From positions 3,311,239-3,375,238 of the forward strand of contig RSEF01000012.1 in NCBI GenBank assembly GCA_003993805.1: a stretch of 64,000 nt of DNA. The letters are read 5' to 3'. Below are positions 50,451 to 62,333 of this stretch, piece after piece. The stretch is from Himantopus leucocephalus (Eukaryota > Chordata > Aves > Charadriiformes > Recurvirostridae). Position 1 is the stretch's first letter, and the number at the start of each line of letters is the position of its first letter. The notes under the pieces are model-generated. The model was not told the origin of the DNA. It was given only the letters and a program-made list of their open reading frames with translations, and searched no databases. The position numbers were made by a program, and so were the translations under genes.

Positions 50451-53400
50451 TGTCCCTCTTCTACCCTTCCAAACAACTGGTCATTACCTTTACTGGTGCT
50501 ACGTGTTTTACGCACATGTTTTCATACTTGCCAAGGGATCCCATGCATAATTATTTTCCATATCCTGGTGTGATCTGTTGGCCTCACGTTCCCTCAGGAT
50601 ACTGGTCTAAAGTTAATATACTTTCCAAACAAACTGTCTGGTTTTGCCGAAGTTAAAGCTATAATGACTCTGTCATTATTCCATTATCTTGATTGCAGAA
50701 AGTGTTTTAAAGAACATGGGTCACTCTGGTTACTTAAATTACCTCGGCTTCATAATTCCATACTTCCTTTAGACAAGACTGATGTCATTCATTTTCAAAG
50801 GGCTGATCGGTTCCAGTTCCCATTCTGATCAGAAGGCTCTGCATTCACTCGGAAGTCAGGCCACTATTTCAATGTCTATGCTCAGATGGGATACCTTAGA
50901 CGCTCAGGAAGAGGTTAAAAGTAGATGGAAACAAACAAAAGGAAAAACTTAAAATAGGAATAAGCATACAGATGGCAGTTATAAAGATGCACTTTAAAAC
51001 TGGAAGAATGGAAAACAGAAGCAAATAAAACAAGAAATGTTCAGAATATCAAAGGCCTGAACTGTTATTTTTTGCATGCAAATTTTTGCATAGTTTATTA
51101 TGATGTGAAAATCATACCATGACTAATTCTTTCTCAAGGGCAGTACGCTATTAAACACAATTGTGTAAAGATGCTTTACAGGAGACTCTTCAGGATACTC
51201 GACCCACATTGATTCAAAGGGAAAAATGCCATTTCAGGAATCCCCTACATTACCTGCCAAAATCTGACTTGCCAGAAGTTGCTCACAGCAATTATTCAGA
51301 AAAGGAACACAGCCTAACCTGAACCTATCTGTACTCTCTATAGCTATACAAGCTACACATATATTAACCTTATTGGAAAAGCCAGAATCCCCAAGAGGTG
51401 TAAAAATTATTTATCATAAGATCCTTGCATAAGGATTACTCCATGATCATTTGAAGTAAAAGGACAAACGTGGATCTTACCCTCAAAGCTTTTTTAGCTT
51501 TCCCCCAAATGTATTCCTTCCAGGTCATGAAGGGCCCTTTTGAGTTCTGAGAAGAGTCTGAATTTCCTGGTCACTTTTATTCCCTATCACCTCTAGCTCT
51601 CTTCCCCACCATCTGCCTACAAGTATCATTTTGCCACATTTGGCACCTTCTGTAGGGAATACTTTGCAAGACTGACCACACCATGTTTCAGCTGAATGCC
51701 AAGTAACCCTGCTTATGTGTTATCACCGTACAGAAACAAGAGATGACTGGAACACAATGACAGAGCAGAGAGGTAACTGGAAAAAAAAAAAAAGAAAAAT
51801 ACATACACATATATAGATTGATCTATCAGGAATTTCCTCTAACTAACAGTAGATTTTAGAAGTGATGCTTTATTTCATAACCAGAGATGCTGTACTTAAT
51901 GAGATACATTTTCCTTTCTGCTTGAGTATTCTTGCTTTATCATACTCTAGAAGGACACCATAGTGTGGCTTTGTTATGTTTTGTTATCTGTGTACATAGA
52001 TAAGCTTTACAAGATGTTGAGGATACTCACAAGATCTTAACAAGACAGGCATGTCCATGTACATACTAGGAATAACGTGAAATTACAGCAAACTTTCTCA
52101 AGCATCATACTGTTCTTAAGACTGGGATGCACCATATCAAGTTAATCGTCCTATCTTGCTATCAAATTTTCAGGCCCACTTTTCCTTATTAGTGCCAACT
52201 TAAAATACCCATTTGATTTCACAGATATTTTAACTCCAGCAGCAATGAAGAACTAGACTCTCTGATTCTAACAAACAATTACCTTTACCAAAAGTAACCA
52301 TTCTTCTGTCACCAATTTCCTAAAGCAGTCATTCCAAGCATGAGGTCTAAAGTAAAAGAAGCATTACTGATAAGTCATTTAAATTAAAACAAACACACAG
52401 GAATGCTTTTATATGAATGGGGAGTTTATATAATAGGTGGGAGAAAGAACACAGACATACTGCTTTATTTGTTTTCATATGGAGACATCCACAAAGGCAC
52501 CAGGTGGATTACATAAAAATACTAAAAACAGTCCCTCTTCCAAAAAGTATAAACAAAGATGCAAACAATAGCTCCGTAAGTAAAGCACGAAGGTTGAGAA
52601 AAAAAAATCCCCCAAGACTCTTAATCAGTAAAAAGTAAACTCAGCTTTGTCTCCCTATAAAAGGGCCAACTACCCATAGATTTTGCATACAAGTTTTGCA
52701 GTTCCTCCATTTTCCTGCAGCACAGCGAGATGTTTGTCAGAACACAGGATTACAGCCTGTAAGGGTTCATCCTTTACACATTGTATAAAACAAACACCAT
52801 CTTTCTAGGTGATGGGCCTCTTATTCCTCTGAAACAGGGAAAACATTCAACGACTACTGAAAAATGTCGGTGGGACAACGTAAGAGCCATCACTGATGGG
52901 ACACACATAGGAAAGAACACCACTGGAAAACCCAGAACACAGTTTGATTACAACCACATGAATTCAGATACGAAAACAGCACTTACAAGTTTTGGTGGGA
53001 TAGAGGGAGAGATAACAGAAACTCAATCAATTTCACACAAAAAGATAATCAAATGCTAATTAAAGTCTTCAGCATATACTTGTAGAAAAAGAGATTAAAA
53101 ATTATAAACTAAGCATGAAACAGGAGACAGCTGTATTACAAATGAGAAAGACATACTGGGAAAGAGACCAAAGGATATATTTTAGGCCTACTAATTCACT
53201 GGCAGTTTTAAGCAAGAATAAAACTAACTGTAGATACAGGCATAAAGCTTAGATGCTGTTGCTCAAAATGGAGTTCCAGCTTAAATTTTTTAGCTAGGTG
53301 TCTGAAGCAATGGAAATAATATGCAGTTTATCACAGCAACATGTTAAATGTAATTAGTTTATAGGCAATGAGCCACACCAGGAAATATATTACGAGAAGA

Positions 53401-53956
53401 ACAATAACCCAGCACTACTACCCCAAAATACTTCAGTATTTCCAAGCACTAAGTTATCACTAAAGGAAACAACTGCTGTAAAAAATGCAAGTATGCTAAA
53501 ACATATTAGCAGAGGGTATAGAAAAAAACGTATATGGCTTTTTTAGGATGCTGTCCGATATGTTTCACCCCCCTTCCTTAGTTAACAATGCTGATACCAG
53601 ATCTCAGTATGCTCAACTATGGATCCTTGTGAAGTGATACTGGAACAGGATTTTTTGCAAAAGTAACTTCCAGGTAATTTAAAATACTATTGCCGCTAAT
53701 AACAGAATACAAAAGGTACATTGCAGTATAGTGTTACACTCGCCAATCTGCTTCGAAAACAAAAGAGCTGTAATAGGCTGGGGAAAAAATGCCTCATAAA
53801 AGCTCTGGATTAATCTTCCCTTTTTAATCCAGTGCTGGTTACCACTCCAATTCTTACGTTCATTGTCAAGACATGGTGTCTGCCAATAAACAAGCATTAA
53901 TCTCTTCTCATTTCGTGTCAATACAAAGGTTTAGCAAATCAGCAAATTTAATGGGG

Positions 53957-54282
53957 AAAGATTATTTGAAGAATATTCTTTGAAGAGGAACCACAGAAAG
54001 GTAAGAAGGGAGGAGTAGAGAGCAACAAGAAGTTGTCTTGTATGTGCTTTTCTTCCAGTTTCTAGTCACATAAACTGAGATAGATACACAGTCTACCCAG
54101 GATCACAGCTAAAAAGNTGAAAGGTTATTTGAAGAGAAGATTTCTTTGAAGAGAAAGCACAGAAAGGTAAGAAGGGAGGAGGAGAGAGCAACAAGAAGTT
54201 GACTTGTACGTGCTTTTCTTCCAGTTTCTAGTCACATGAACTGAGATAGATACACAGTCTACCCAGGATCACAGCTAAAAAG
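53957..54282 (+). repeat. About 160-bp direct duplication joined by a single N
   Basis: Copy one (53957-54116) and copy two (54120-54282) share long identical runs (for example GTGCTTTTCTTCCAGTTTCT and GATACACAGTCTACCCAGGA). About eight or nine base changes and small indels separate them, mostly near the left end. An N at 54117 marks the junction. It is either an assembly overlap left unmerged or a true recent tandem duplication. Confidence 0.85.
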
Positions 54283-57200
54283 CAGCACAGTTTAACAGTG
54301 CAAGTGCTCAAAACGTTCATCAAGGTCTGAGCCAAAAGGCTCACATTAAACACAGGAGTAATTCTACTGAATTCTATAGAAGCAACAACTTTCTTGTACT
54401 TAGAATGTGTAGCATTGAGTCATTGAAAAAAAAAAAATCTGAAGCCTGTCAGTGATATCAGATAAACACCATTTAGTGAAAAGAGTAATGATAAAATCAA
54501 GTGTTCCATAAATACTACTGTTCGTGATTCTGAATTAATTTTGTTCAGCAAACCCTCCATCCATCGAAATACCTAATTCCACATTAAACGTTCAGCACTA
54601 CTACTAAACACAAGTACATATTTAATTACGTTTGACTGAGGTCTCAGCATGCATACTTCAATCACTTGAGAAAAAAAAAAAATCGCTCACAATCCACATC
54701 AAAATATGCAATGCATTTGGTTTCAGTATCAGCCCATCACACTGTGGGGCAAAAAGAACAAGACAACCCTCTCCCAACACATTTGTACATCTTTTTTTCC
54801 TCTCCCAGAGGAAAAAGCCTTTGCCATAACTCTTGCATCAACCTTTCACGTGCAGTCAAGTGAGACACGCATTCGACAACCTCTGGTATATCCAGAAAAA
54901 AACACCATACTTACCAGAATAAAAGATCTGGATGAGTAATACATTATTTTGAGCACTAGATAAAATGTTATGTCATCATACATGTTAGAAGAATTCTGTT
55001 TTCACTCCTGCAACCTAAGAAATACAATCTCTTCCTAACAACACATGATAACCCCAACTCACAGAGTAAGAGAAGGCAAGTCTAAGGGGTCAGCTTTTGT
55101 TGTAATCCATTCCAAGAATATATATAAGTGTAGACCAGTATAATTTATATTCTTTTCCATCACTCCTACATGTGCCTTTACACAAATTTAACTCTCAGGT
55201 TGCACATTTGATACAGAAACATCACATAACACTGTTACAATGCTAATGATGCTGTATAAATCGTATGTAGGGGACTAGTGCAAAGGGTCAATTGCATATT
55301 CATATTATAAATATATTATTAAAATAGAATTGCATGTAAAGATGTTGTACAGTAAGAATGCTCATTAGTATTTTACTCACCATACGCAGCATGCAAAATA
55401 AAGCAAATACCGTAATTTCTTATTATTTGAGAATATTCATAAATATTTATAAATAGCAGGCAAGGTCCTTTCCTCCTGAAAGCCCCAGTGGGAGAAAGCG
55501 AGTTCCACATTGGCGCTCAGTGTAAAACGAAGTAAGTTTAGTAGTCTGAGGATGTGACCTCTGTCCTTCTGTGCAGCATTCTCTTCCAACTACCTAGGGC
55601 TAACGGAACAACCGGGGCTCAATGCTCAGACAGTTTAAGTAGTATTTTCTGGTACAATTTACCTTTCTCCTCCATTTTCTTGCGTGTTTGTTCATTCTTC
55701 AATCATATAGTAGACAATCCTGGGAATGGTACACAGAAGTAATACCAGTCATCTGAGACCAAAGTCACTGATGTCAGCTGTGTTAGATGATCAATTTAAC
55801 AACAGTTTGCATGACTGGGCTGTACGCAGCACCGTCCCAAACATCATACTGCAGCCACGAAAACTCTATAGTAAAAATTGCTTTATGAAGTTGATTGTAC
55901 TTGTTACTACTGAACTACAAATAAAGTTTGTAAGGGTTTATGCTCTAGAAAGTTCATATTTGAAGCTGCTGCATCACAGCATCTACAACGACTGTATTTA
56001 TACATGCATTTTTCTTTTAAAGATGTGTTCCATTTCAAAGATGAACTTCCATGCTTGGCATATCTCCAGGATTACAAACTTATTTTTCTAGGCTGGGTAT
56101 TTATTTAGCATGAGAGGTTTGCTTGAAACATTATAGAACCATTTTGTGATGTAATTTTTCTTCTTCCTATTAAAGCACAGTAGAATTATTTTATCAGGAG
56201 AGATATTTGCACTTCTCTCTTTCAGCAACTCCAGACTGATTTGCTGTTTAATTTAACTGAGTAGATGTTTATCTTCTTTTACAGTTTTTGTTTCTTTGGA
56301 TTTTTAAGAACCACTGGGGAGAGTAACTGATACTATATAGTTTCTTCTGCTAATGAGGCTATGCAACTACTACCATCAGTAATCTGGGGGCAAATAGTTT
56401 AAAATAATGATAAAGCCAAGTTTGTCACAAATCACAGTTTAATTTGCATTCTCATTGCTTCCTGACACTTTTTAGAGATCTATTAGTTATACTGATTGCA
56501 ATCGAGGGGCAGCTGAATCTCACAGTGCAGTGTGACTCTCCCAAGCAGATGAAAGATTCTTTCATGCAATTCCATTTCAATTAAAGTATATTGCCCCCCC
56601 AAGCAGTTACCCAAATTACAAGCTAAAATCAGTAGTTTACTTCTCAATGAAAATTTTACATAGCCTTATAATGGAAAGCAAAATATCACTTGTTATTACC
56701 AGAATAAATTCAGTCCCCAGGAAGAAAACAATGAAAATAGATGGGCCTATTACTCTTATAGCATAAAAGCTACCAAGAGCAATTCTGGCACCACAAGAAA
56801 AAATAATCTATAAAAAGCAAGTGTGGCAGCAGTAAAAAGTATCAGCCTTACTACTAAAGAACCAGAATGCCCCATCAACCCAACAATACAAGTCCTCCCA
56901 CTCTGCCATGAAAACACACATCAGCCTGGAGGAATTGCACAAAGCCAAACTGATGACTGATGCGATGCTACACTGATACAAGATAAGGCAGAAATTAAGA
57001 TGAGATCAAAGTTCTGAGTCATACTCCTTACTACACAAGAAAGGAGGAAAAAAAAAAGGAAGGTGAAACAAAAAAAAGCCAGCATGCATGGATTATTGTG
57101 AAATAAAAAATCTGAAGGAAGCTAAGAACATGAAAGGAAAACATGAAAGCAATGACCTTTTAAGATACATCAGCACATAAATGAATTCTAGTACTAAAAA

Positions 57201-57499
57201 GATGAAGGTGGTAAAATTGCTAAAGTGAGGCAAAACGCTGTATGTGTTCAATAAATATCACCTATTGGTATTTGATAAAGCAGGTAACTTTGTGCTACAT
57301 GAGAATAAATACTTCCAATACATTTACGACTAAAACAGATACAATCAAGATAATTTTTAGAATTTCATAATGAGAAACATAACCGCAAGGTCTAGCAAAA
57401 CGCCCAAGAGAACTGCCTTAGGCTATCTGCAGGACCCTGATGTCTGTTTCAGATGCACATGGGAACAACTAGAAAATCTCTCCAGAGTAGGTGTCCCAA

Positions 57500-58000
57500 T
57501 ATATTAAAAAAACAGTAACAACTGATAATTGCAGGAGAGTTAGAACACTTTTAATCACGGATTAAATGTAAAGAGGAGGTTAATTAATGAAGTATTAACT
57601 CATTTCATAATAAGAAGTATAATTAAAAGGAGAACGGTATCATTAATGCCAGTCAACACAGTTTTATGGAAGAGCCATCCTGTTAAACTCAGGTTTTGTC
57701 CTTTGTGTGAGTAATTGCAGTACTACTATTTAGGCTTTTATAAGGCACTTCACCTAAAACATGTGGCATTCTAAACAAAATAAAAACGCAGTGAAGAATG
57801 CATTAAGTAAATTAAAAATGAGTTAAGTAAAAGACCTCATATTTAGCAATTATGTCAGTACTAGAGCTGAAGTAATTTTACATTGTTCTCTGTGAAGTGA
57901 GAATCACAGTACCATCAGTGCCAGTGGAATAGCAAATAATGGCGAGAACGGTGTGATCCAGACCAGTTGGTTCACTGCTCTCATTTCTTGAGAACACATT
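57500..58000 (+). mobile_element. Probable relic of a CR1-type LINE (reverse transcriptase region)
   Basis: The stretch around 57651-57765 (AACACAGTTTTATGGAAGAG, then ATCCTGTTAAACTC, TTAGGCTTTTATAAGGCACTTCACC and ACATGTGGCATTCTAAAC) follows the order I recall for amniote CR1 ORF2 near the conserved YLDFxKAFD region. The reading frame is destroyed and both ends are diffuse, so it is an old, dead, 5'- and 3'-truncated copy. Boundaries are approximate. Confidence 0.5.
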
Positions 58001-58920
58001 CTCATGCACATAATAAAAAAAATGGAATGAGTGTTTGCAAGAAGCATACATGTAATTCCTAATTAAGAGAAAGTTATTTACGCTCAGACTTAAAAGGCTT
58101 AATCTTTTTAATCCTTTAAATAAAGAACAGACTTAATTTGATTGCAGTATAAAGTACATACAAGAGGCCATACTGAAAGGCTCTTTCATCTTAAGGATAA
58201 AAAAAGGACGACACCAACATTTAGAAGTTAAACTTAAAAAACATACCAAATTTCCTATATGAACCTACCTAACACTTAACATAATAGAATCTGAAACAAA
58301 TACAGATGGTACCCTTATCTTTTGAAGTTTTCAGATGAAATCTAGACACCTCTGTATTCTTTAATTACAAATAATAAGATAGGGGTGCGATATATAGGAA
58401 TTGCAGTACATAAGTGGTCAGGCTATATAAACTAACAGGACCTTCTGTCTTATTTGGATTTTACAACTCAGAAAGACAAAGATCTTCTCAGCAAGGCAAC
58501 GTTTTGGAGAGACGGGCAAACACGTATTTTTTCCTCTACCTATTTTTCTACCTTCAGCTTTACTTAGCCAACAGTTAACCCATCCTCATACAAACAGGCA
58601 TAAGAATAAACAAATACACCCTTCCTCTACCTGTTTTTACTTCTTCAAGGAGGCTGGCATGCAAGAATTCTTCCTACAGAACCCAAGCCATTCCGTTCTA
58701 AATCATGACGCATCAAATGCGGTCAGTCTTGTGTGACAAGTACATAATTTTAAATAAGATCAGTTTTGCATTCTGCCATTACAACAAACAAGCCAAACTC
58801 TTACTACCTTCCAGTGAAAATGCAAAGTTAATTTTATCTACTTCCTCCAAATAACAGCCTTCCTGGCTTACTACCAAGAGCTTTGTTCCCTCAGAACAGC
58901 CTTTGTGCTGGTAGTAGGTC

Positions 58921-58945
58921 TTTTTTTTTTTTTTAAAAAAAAAAA
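58921..58945. repeat. T14/A11 homopolymer palindrome
   Basis: Fourteen T directly followed by eleven A. It can fold back on itself and is prone to length error. Confidence 0.85.
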
Positions 58946-60831
58946 GCAATGGAATGTAGTTCTAGACGTCACAGACATATTACAGTGTATTTACTTGCAG
59001 CCCAAGTATTTGCTTCAGTGGGTTTTCTTCAAGCTCCCCAGTCTCCTCCACCTGCTTGTCTGCAGAGCAGCTTCAACTCTATGCCTGAAGCTTAAGTATA
59101 TGAAATAGAATTTGAATTATGCTAACAAAAACGTCCCCTTCAGTGGTAAGCATCAAAGTTGCAGAGAGCATAGGATACTCGAGACAAGGTATAACATATG
59201 AAATAAACTACTGAATACAGTAGGATTAATACATAAGCAGCAACAGAATTCACCACGGCTGGGATCAATCCAGGCTCTACTCTTACACAGAGAGACACCA
59301 GGTAAGAAAAAAACATCTGAAAAGCCTTCTGTATCCTGCTTCTTATCCCTGTGTTAAACCACACCCAGTAGCTGAAAAATCATACCCTGTGTCCCAAGTC
59401 ATCTTTAATTCCACTTTAAGAGTTTACTGCTATGTAAAATCCACTGTTAAACCAAGAACTTCGTATGACATCTTTTCAGGGAGGCTGTTAATGTAACATG
59501 CAGCCTGGCCAATTAGCTTTCAAATGAAATTTATCAAAGAGGGCATCTCACCCCTAGCAGATTTAAAGTTATTCTATTCAATTACTGACAAAAGTGTCAA
59601 ATATGTCCCTTAGAGGTCCTACGGAAATAAATATTCAGTGCAGGTAATTCTATCAGAGAAAAAAAAAAAGCACTATCTTCCTAAGAGAATAAAACATGAA
59701 CTGATTTTCAATCTTGTACAATAAAAAGGTTAGTTTGCCACAAGACCTTTAACACCCATCTATTAAAGTAACCCAGAAACTTGTTTATTGGAGTGATAGA
59801 CTAGAAACAGACAATCATTATTTACAAAGGTTTAATTACCAGGAAAATTGTACTATGCATTTTATTCAGATTAAACAAATACTACTAGACAAGCCCACCT
59901 CCATGATAATAAGGCAAACAGCAAGAAGTAAGGCACAGCTTTTTCCAGTGCAAACAAAGAAAAAAACCTCTTTATGCCAGCTGGAGTTCTCCCCTTTCCA
60001 GTTTGCCCGCTGTATGTTTTACCATGTTATTGACATAGTGCAAGATTTTTTATTTTTTTTTTTTGCTGACATACTAACACTAGACAAAGATCTCTTTCAT
60101 CAAGCATTCAGCTGTGCATGAACACCAGGCTACCAAAAAACCAGCAGTGCTAGACACCATGCAGTCTTCCACAGCGAGATTACAGACCCCTGCTTCTTAG
60201 AATAGGAATCACAGTATCTGTAATTGAATCCTTTACTGGAACATCAATACTAAGAGTCTCCACGTAAACCAGCAACAAACTTTTGCTATTACATCAAATC
60301 CACTGTATTTGACACTTTTTGCTAAACTTGTACCCACAACTGGTATTTGAGACACTGACAAAACAGGAAGGACCTCAGTGTCAGAAACAGCAGTTTCTTA
60401 CCTTCCAGAGAAGTCAAGGTAGTGACACAGTATTGATGATCGGTGCTTCACTCTAGCTTCCTGGATAGTTGCAGTTTTAAACACAAACTCCATTTCGCAA
60501 TAAGCTCAAGCATTTTTTGCAATAGATCAAAATGTTAGAAGAGTACTTTTGCTACCATTCAGTTTGACACAGCACTCATTAAAAAAATAAAACCACAAGC
60601 AAAACCCACAAAACATGATCTCTACACAGACTATTCATCTCTCCTCAAACGCACCGCCAGCAAGCTTTACTGAAACTAAGCATTTTGCAGAGCTACACCT
60701 TTCCAACTGTGAAGCTACCTGTGATCATGAAAAATAGCTAGAGCGCCTTGAGAGCGATGGAAAAGCCAGGGAGGAGACGATTGACACACACAAACAAAAA
60801 GCCAAAAACTCAAAAGCAGTTTGAGCAAGTC

Positions 60832-60837
60832 TTTATT
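60832..60837 (-). terminator. Poly(A) signal AATAAA (minus strand), candidate distal end of the BTG-like gene
   Basis: The plus strand reads TTTATT, about 600 nt after the BTG-like stop. Use is inferred. Confidence 0.35.
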
Positions 60838-61164
60838 CTACTCCAATAACTAGAAATAACAAGACAAACTAATTCCCCAATTCTTTTTGTCAAAGTGTTG
60901 GTGCACGATGAAATCCAGCCCTCGAATAAACGCATGCTTTGAAAAAGGAAAAATAGGAGTTATTTTTGTGATTTGTGCCTCGCAGCCAAACTTGAATGAC
61001 CCTGAGAGAAGTCTGTGCAGACAAGTCACTGGAAAGATTTATGTGCAGCTTGTTAGATCTGTTTCCCCACCCCTTTTCGTGTTATTGCTCTGCAAATTCA
61101 GGAATGTTTTAGCAAGTGCTAATCTTGACTAAAATCCATCATAAAGAGTGCTACAATATTGCTT

Positions 61165-61170
61165 TTTATT
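61165..61170 (-). terminator. Poly(A) signal AATAAA (minus strand), candidate proximal end of the BTG-like gene
   Basis: The plus strand reads TTTATT, about 270 nt after the stop, in AT-rich context. BTG1 and BTG2 mRNAs usually have longer 3' UTRs, so the distal site may matter too. Confidence 0.45.
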
Positions 61171-61438
61171 ACAAATAGCCAAAACTTCTTTGAAAATATA
61201 AATGTGTAAAAGAATCAGCTGACTGTACAGTGCATTTACAGTACACGATCCAGAAAGAAACATGCAGTGTAAAGAACTGCTTTATACATTAGCCCTTGGC
61301 CACAGAGATCTTGGCAGTACTACTACACCTTCAATGATTATAGGGTGAAAAAAAATATTAAAGAACAAAAATCTCAGTTACATCTAAGTTTACTACGAGA
61401 TTGGGATACATACATCATTGTACAAGGAATAGCGATTT

Positions 61439-61791
61439 TTAACTAGAAACTGTCATCATGTTGTAATTCTTAGAAGGGCTGGATCTGCCAGTTCTCCACT
61501 CCTCCTTGCAGCTGGCCCTGCTCTCCAGCGGTTTGGTCGTCTTCCCACCAGGCTGGGGACTTTCATAAAGGACACAGATGGACCCATCTTCACCTATGCG
61601 ATAGGACACTTCGAAAGGGTCGACCCAAAGAGTTAATTCGCTGGGTAAGAGCTGGAAGAGTCTCTCGTGGCTCAGTCCAATCATCCCCGCTGCCTTTCCT
61701 ATCAAGGGGTCCATCTTATGGTTGATCCTAATGCAGCGGTACCCGGAGCCTTTGGAGGGCACCAGGGGGAACCAGTGGTGCTTGTAGTGCT
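61439..61791 (-). CDS. BTG1/2-like exon 2, with stop
   Basis: 353 nt, residues 40-156 and TAA (61441-61439). It carries box A, box B and the BTG1/2-type C-terminal box. Confidence 0.95.
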
Positions 61792-62033
61792 CTGCGGGAG
61801 GGAACAAAGAGGAGCTTTACCGCGGCCCCGCAGCCCTCCAGCCTCGCCGAGGCTGCGCTCCGCCGGGCCGGACCGGGAAGGGGAGGGGAGCCCCCCCCCC
61901 CGCCGCCCCGCTCACCGCGCAGCGCCTCCTGCAGGCACTCCCGGAAGCACCGCAGCTGCTCCTCGCCGATACCGCCGGCGGCCCGCAGGAGGCGGGTGAC
62001 GAACGCCGCCGCCGTGGAGATCTCGGTCCTCAT
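61439..62033 (-). CDS. BTG1/BTG2-like antiproliferative protein (BTG/TOB family), complete, 2 exons
   Basis: BTG/TOB proteins bind the CAF1 (CNOT7/8) deadenylase of CCR4-NOT, promote mRNA decay and restrain cell division. BTG1 and BTG2 also bind PRMT1. Seen: exons 62033-61916 and 61791-61439 give 156 codons plus TAA. The N-terminal helix region [17 protein letters not shown] is followed by [19 protein letters not shown]. Box A is at 42-62 (YKHHWFP...[11 protein letters not shown]), and [16 protein letters not shown] leads to box B ([20 protein letters not shown], 88-107). An LxxLL (LFQLL) lies at 84-88. The tail SCKEEW...[16 protein letters not shown] matches box C of BTG1/BTG2 and excludes BTG3, BTG4 and TOB. 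It is neither canonical BTG1 nor BTG2: the N-terminus differs from both, box B has DPFE where both have DPYE, and W138 replaces the L of BTG1. I judge it a third BTG1/2-class paralogue and assign no symbol. Confidence 0.93.
61792..61915 (-). other. Very short intron of the BTG1/2-like gene (124 nt)
   Basis: GTGAGC donor and CTCCCGCAG acceptor, at the conserved BTG-family position just before EHYKHHW. The sense strand is G-rich near the donor, including an 11-G run (61891-61901 on the plus strand reads C). Confidence 0.9.
61916..62033 (-). CDS. BTG1/2-like exon 1
   Basis: 118 nt, residues 1-39 plus 1 nt. The ATG at 62033 lies in GGCCATGAGG (G at -3). The frame stays open upstream to 62369, but that extension is proline/arginine-rich CpG-island translation without family similarity. 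MRTEIS lines up with BTG-family starts, so this Met is chosen. Donor CGCG|GTGAGC. Confidence 0.92.
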
Positions 62034-62149
62034 GGCCGCCCCGGCCGGCGCGCACCTCCCCGCCGCCGCCGCCCCGGCCCGCTGCCAGCGCCGCCGCGCC
62101 CGCCCCGGCCTCCGCCGCCTCCGGCCAATGGCGGCGCCGCGCCACAACA

Positions 62150-62155
62150 ACGTCA
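62150..62155 (-). promoter_or_regulatory. CRE-like site TGACGT
   Basis: The minus strand reads GTGACGTT, one strong CRE half-site, about 120 nt upstream of the BTG-like ATG. Binding by CREB/ATF is inferred. Confidence 0.4.
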
Positions 62156-62303
62156 CACGGCGGCGCCCCGCCCCAGTCCCCCGCAGAGGCGGGCGGGCCG
62201 AGACCCCATTGGCGGCGGCGGGCGCGGGGCGGGGCGAGCTCGGCGACTGCGGGCGGCCATTGGGCCGCCGGACGGGCCGGGCCGTGTTTGTTTTGTTGGC
62301 GGA

Positions 62304-62333
62304 GGGGCGGGGCCTGCCCGCGAGGGGCGGGGC
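62304..62333 (+). promoter_or_regulatory. Two GC boxes (Sp1-type) spaced 20 bp apart
   Basis: GGGGCGGGGC occurs at 62304-62313 and again at 62324-62333, inside a short imperfect repeat. Confidence 0.55.

Larger units (their letters stand above)
42401..61164. other. Intergenic region between IPPK (5' end) and the BTG-like gene (3' end)
   Basis: About 18.8 kb in which no coding exon or RNA gene was recognised on either strand. It is mostly AT-rich. It contains pyrimidine tracts (about 42601-42650 and 45285-45315), a 34-C run, single-N joins with duplicated flanks, an 11-bp hairpin at 47944-47971, a GC-rich block at 49950-50450, an A-rich patch at 49818-49905 and a probable CR1 relic at 57500-58000. 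The right 1.2 kb may be BTG-like 3' UTR. Confidence 0.65.
60810..61438 (-). other. 3' UTR of the BTG-like gene (inferred extent)
   Basis: AU-rich sequence after the stop with poly(A) signals at 61165 and 60832. It contains short U-rich and UGUA-type words, as unstable BTG-family transcripts often do, but no specific element can be claimed. Confidence 0.45.

Noticed and set aside
50108..50573. Frames of 90-150 codons on both strands in the GC-rich intergenic block
   Set aside because: No family resemblance and mutual overlap. Base composition explains them.
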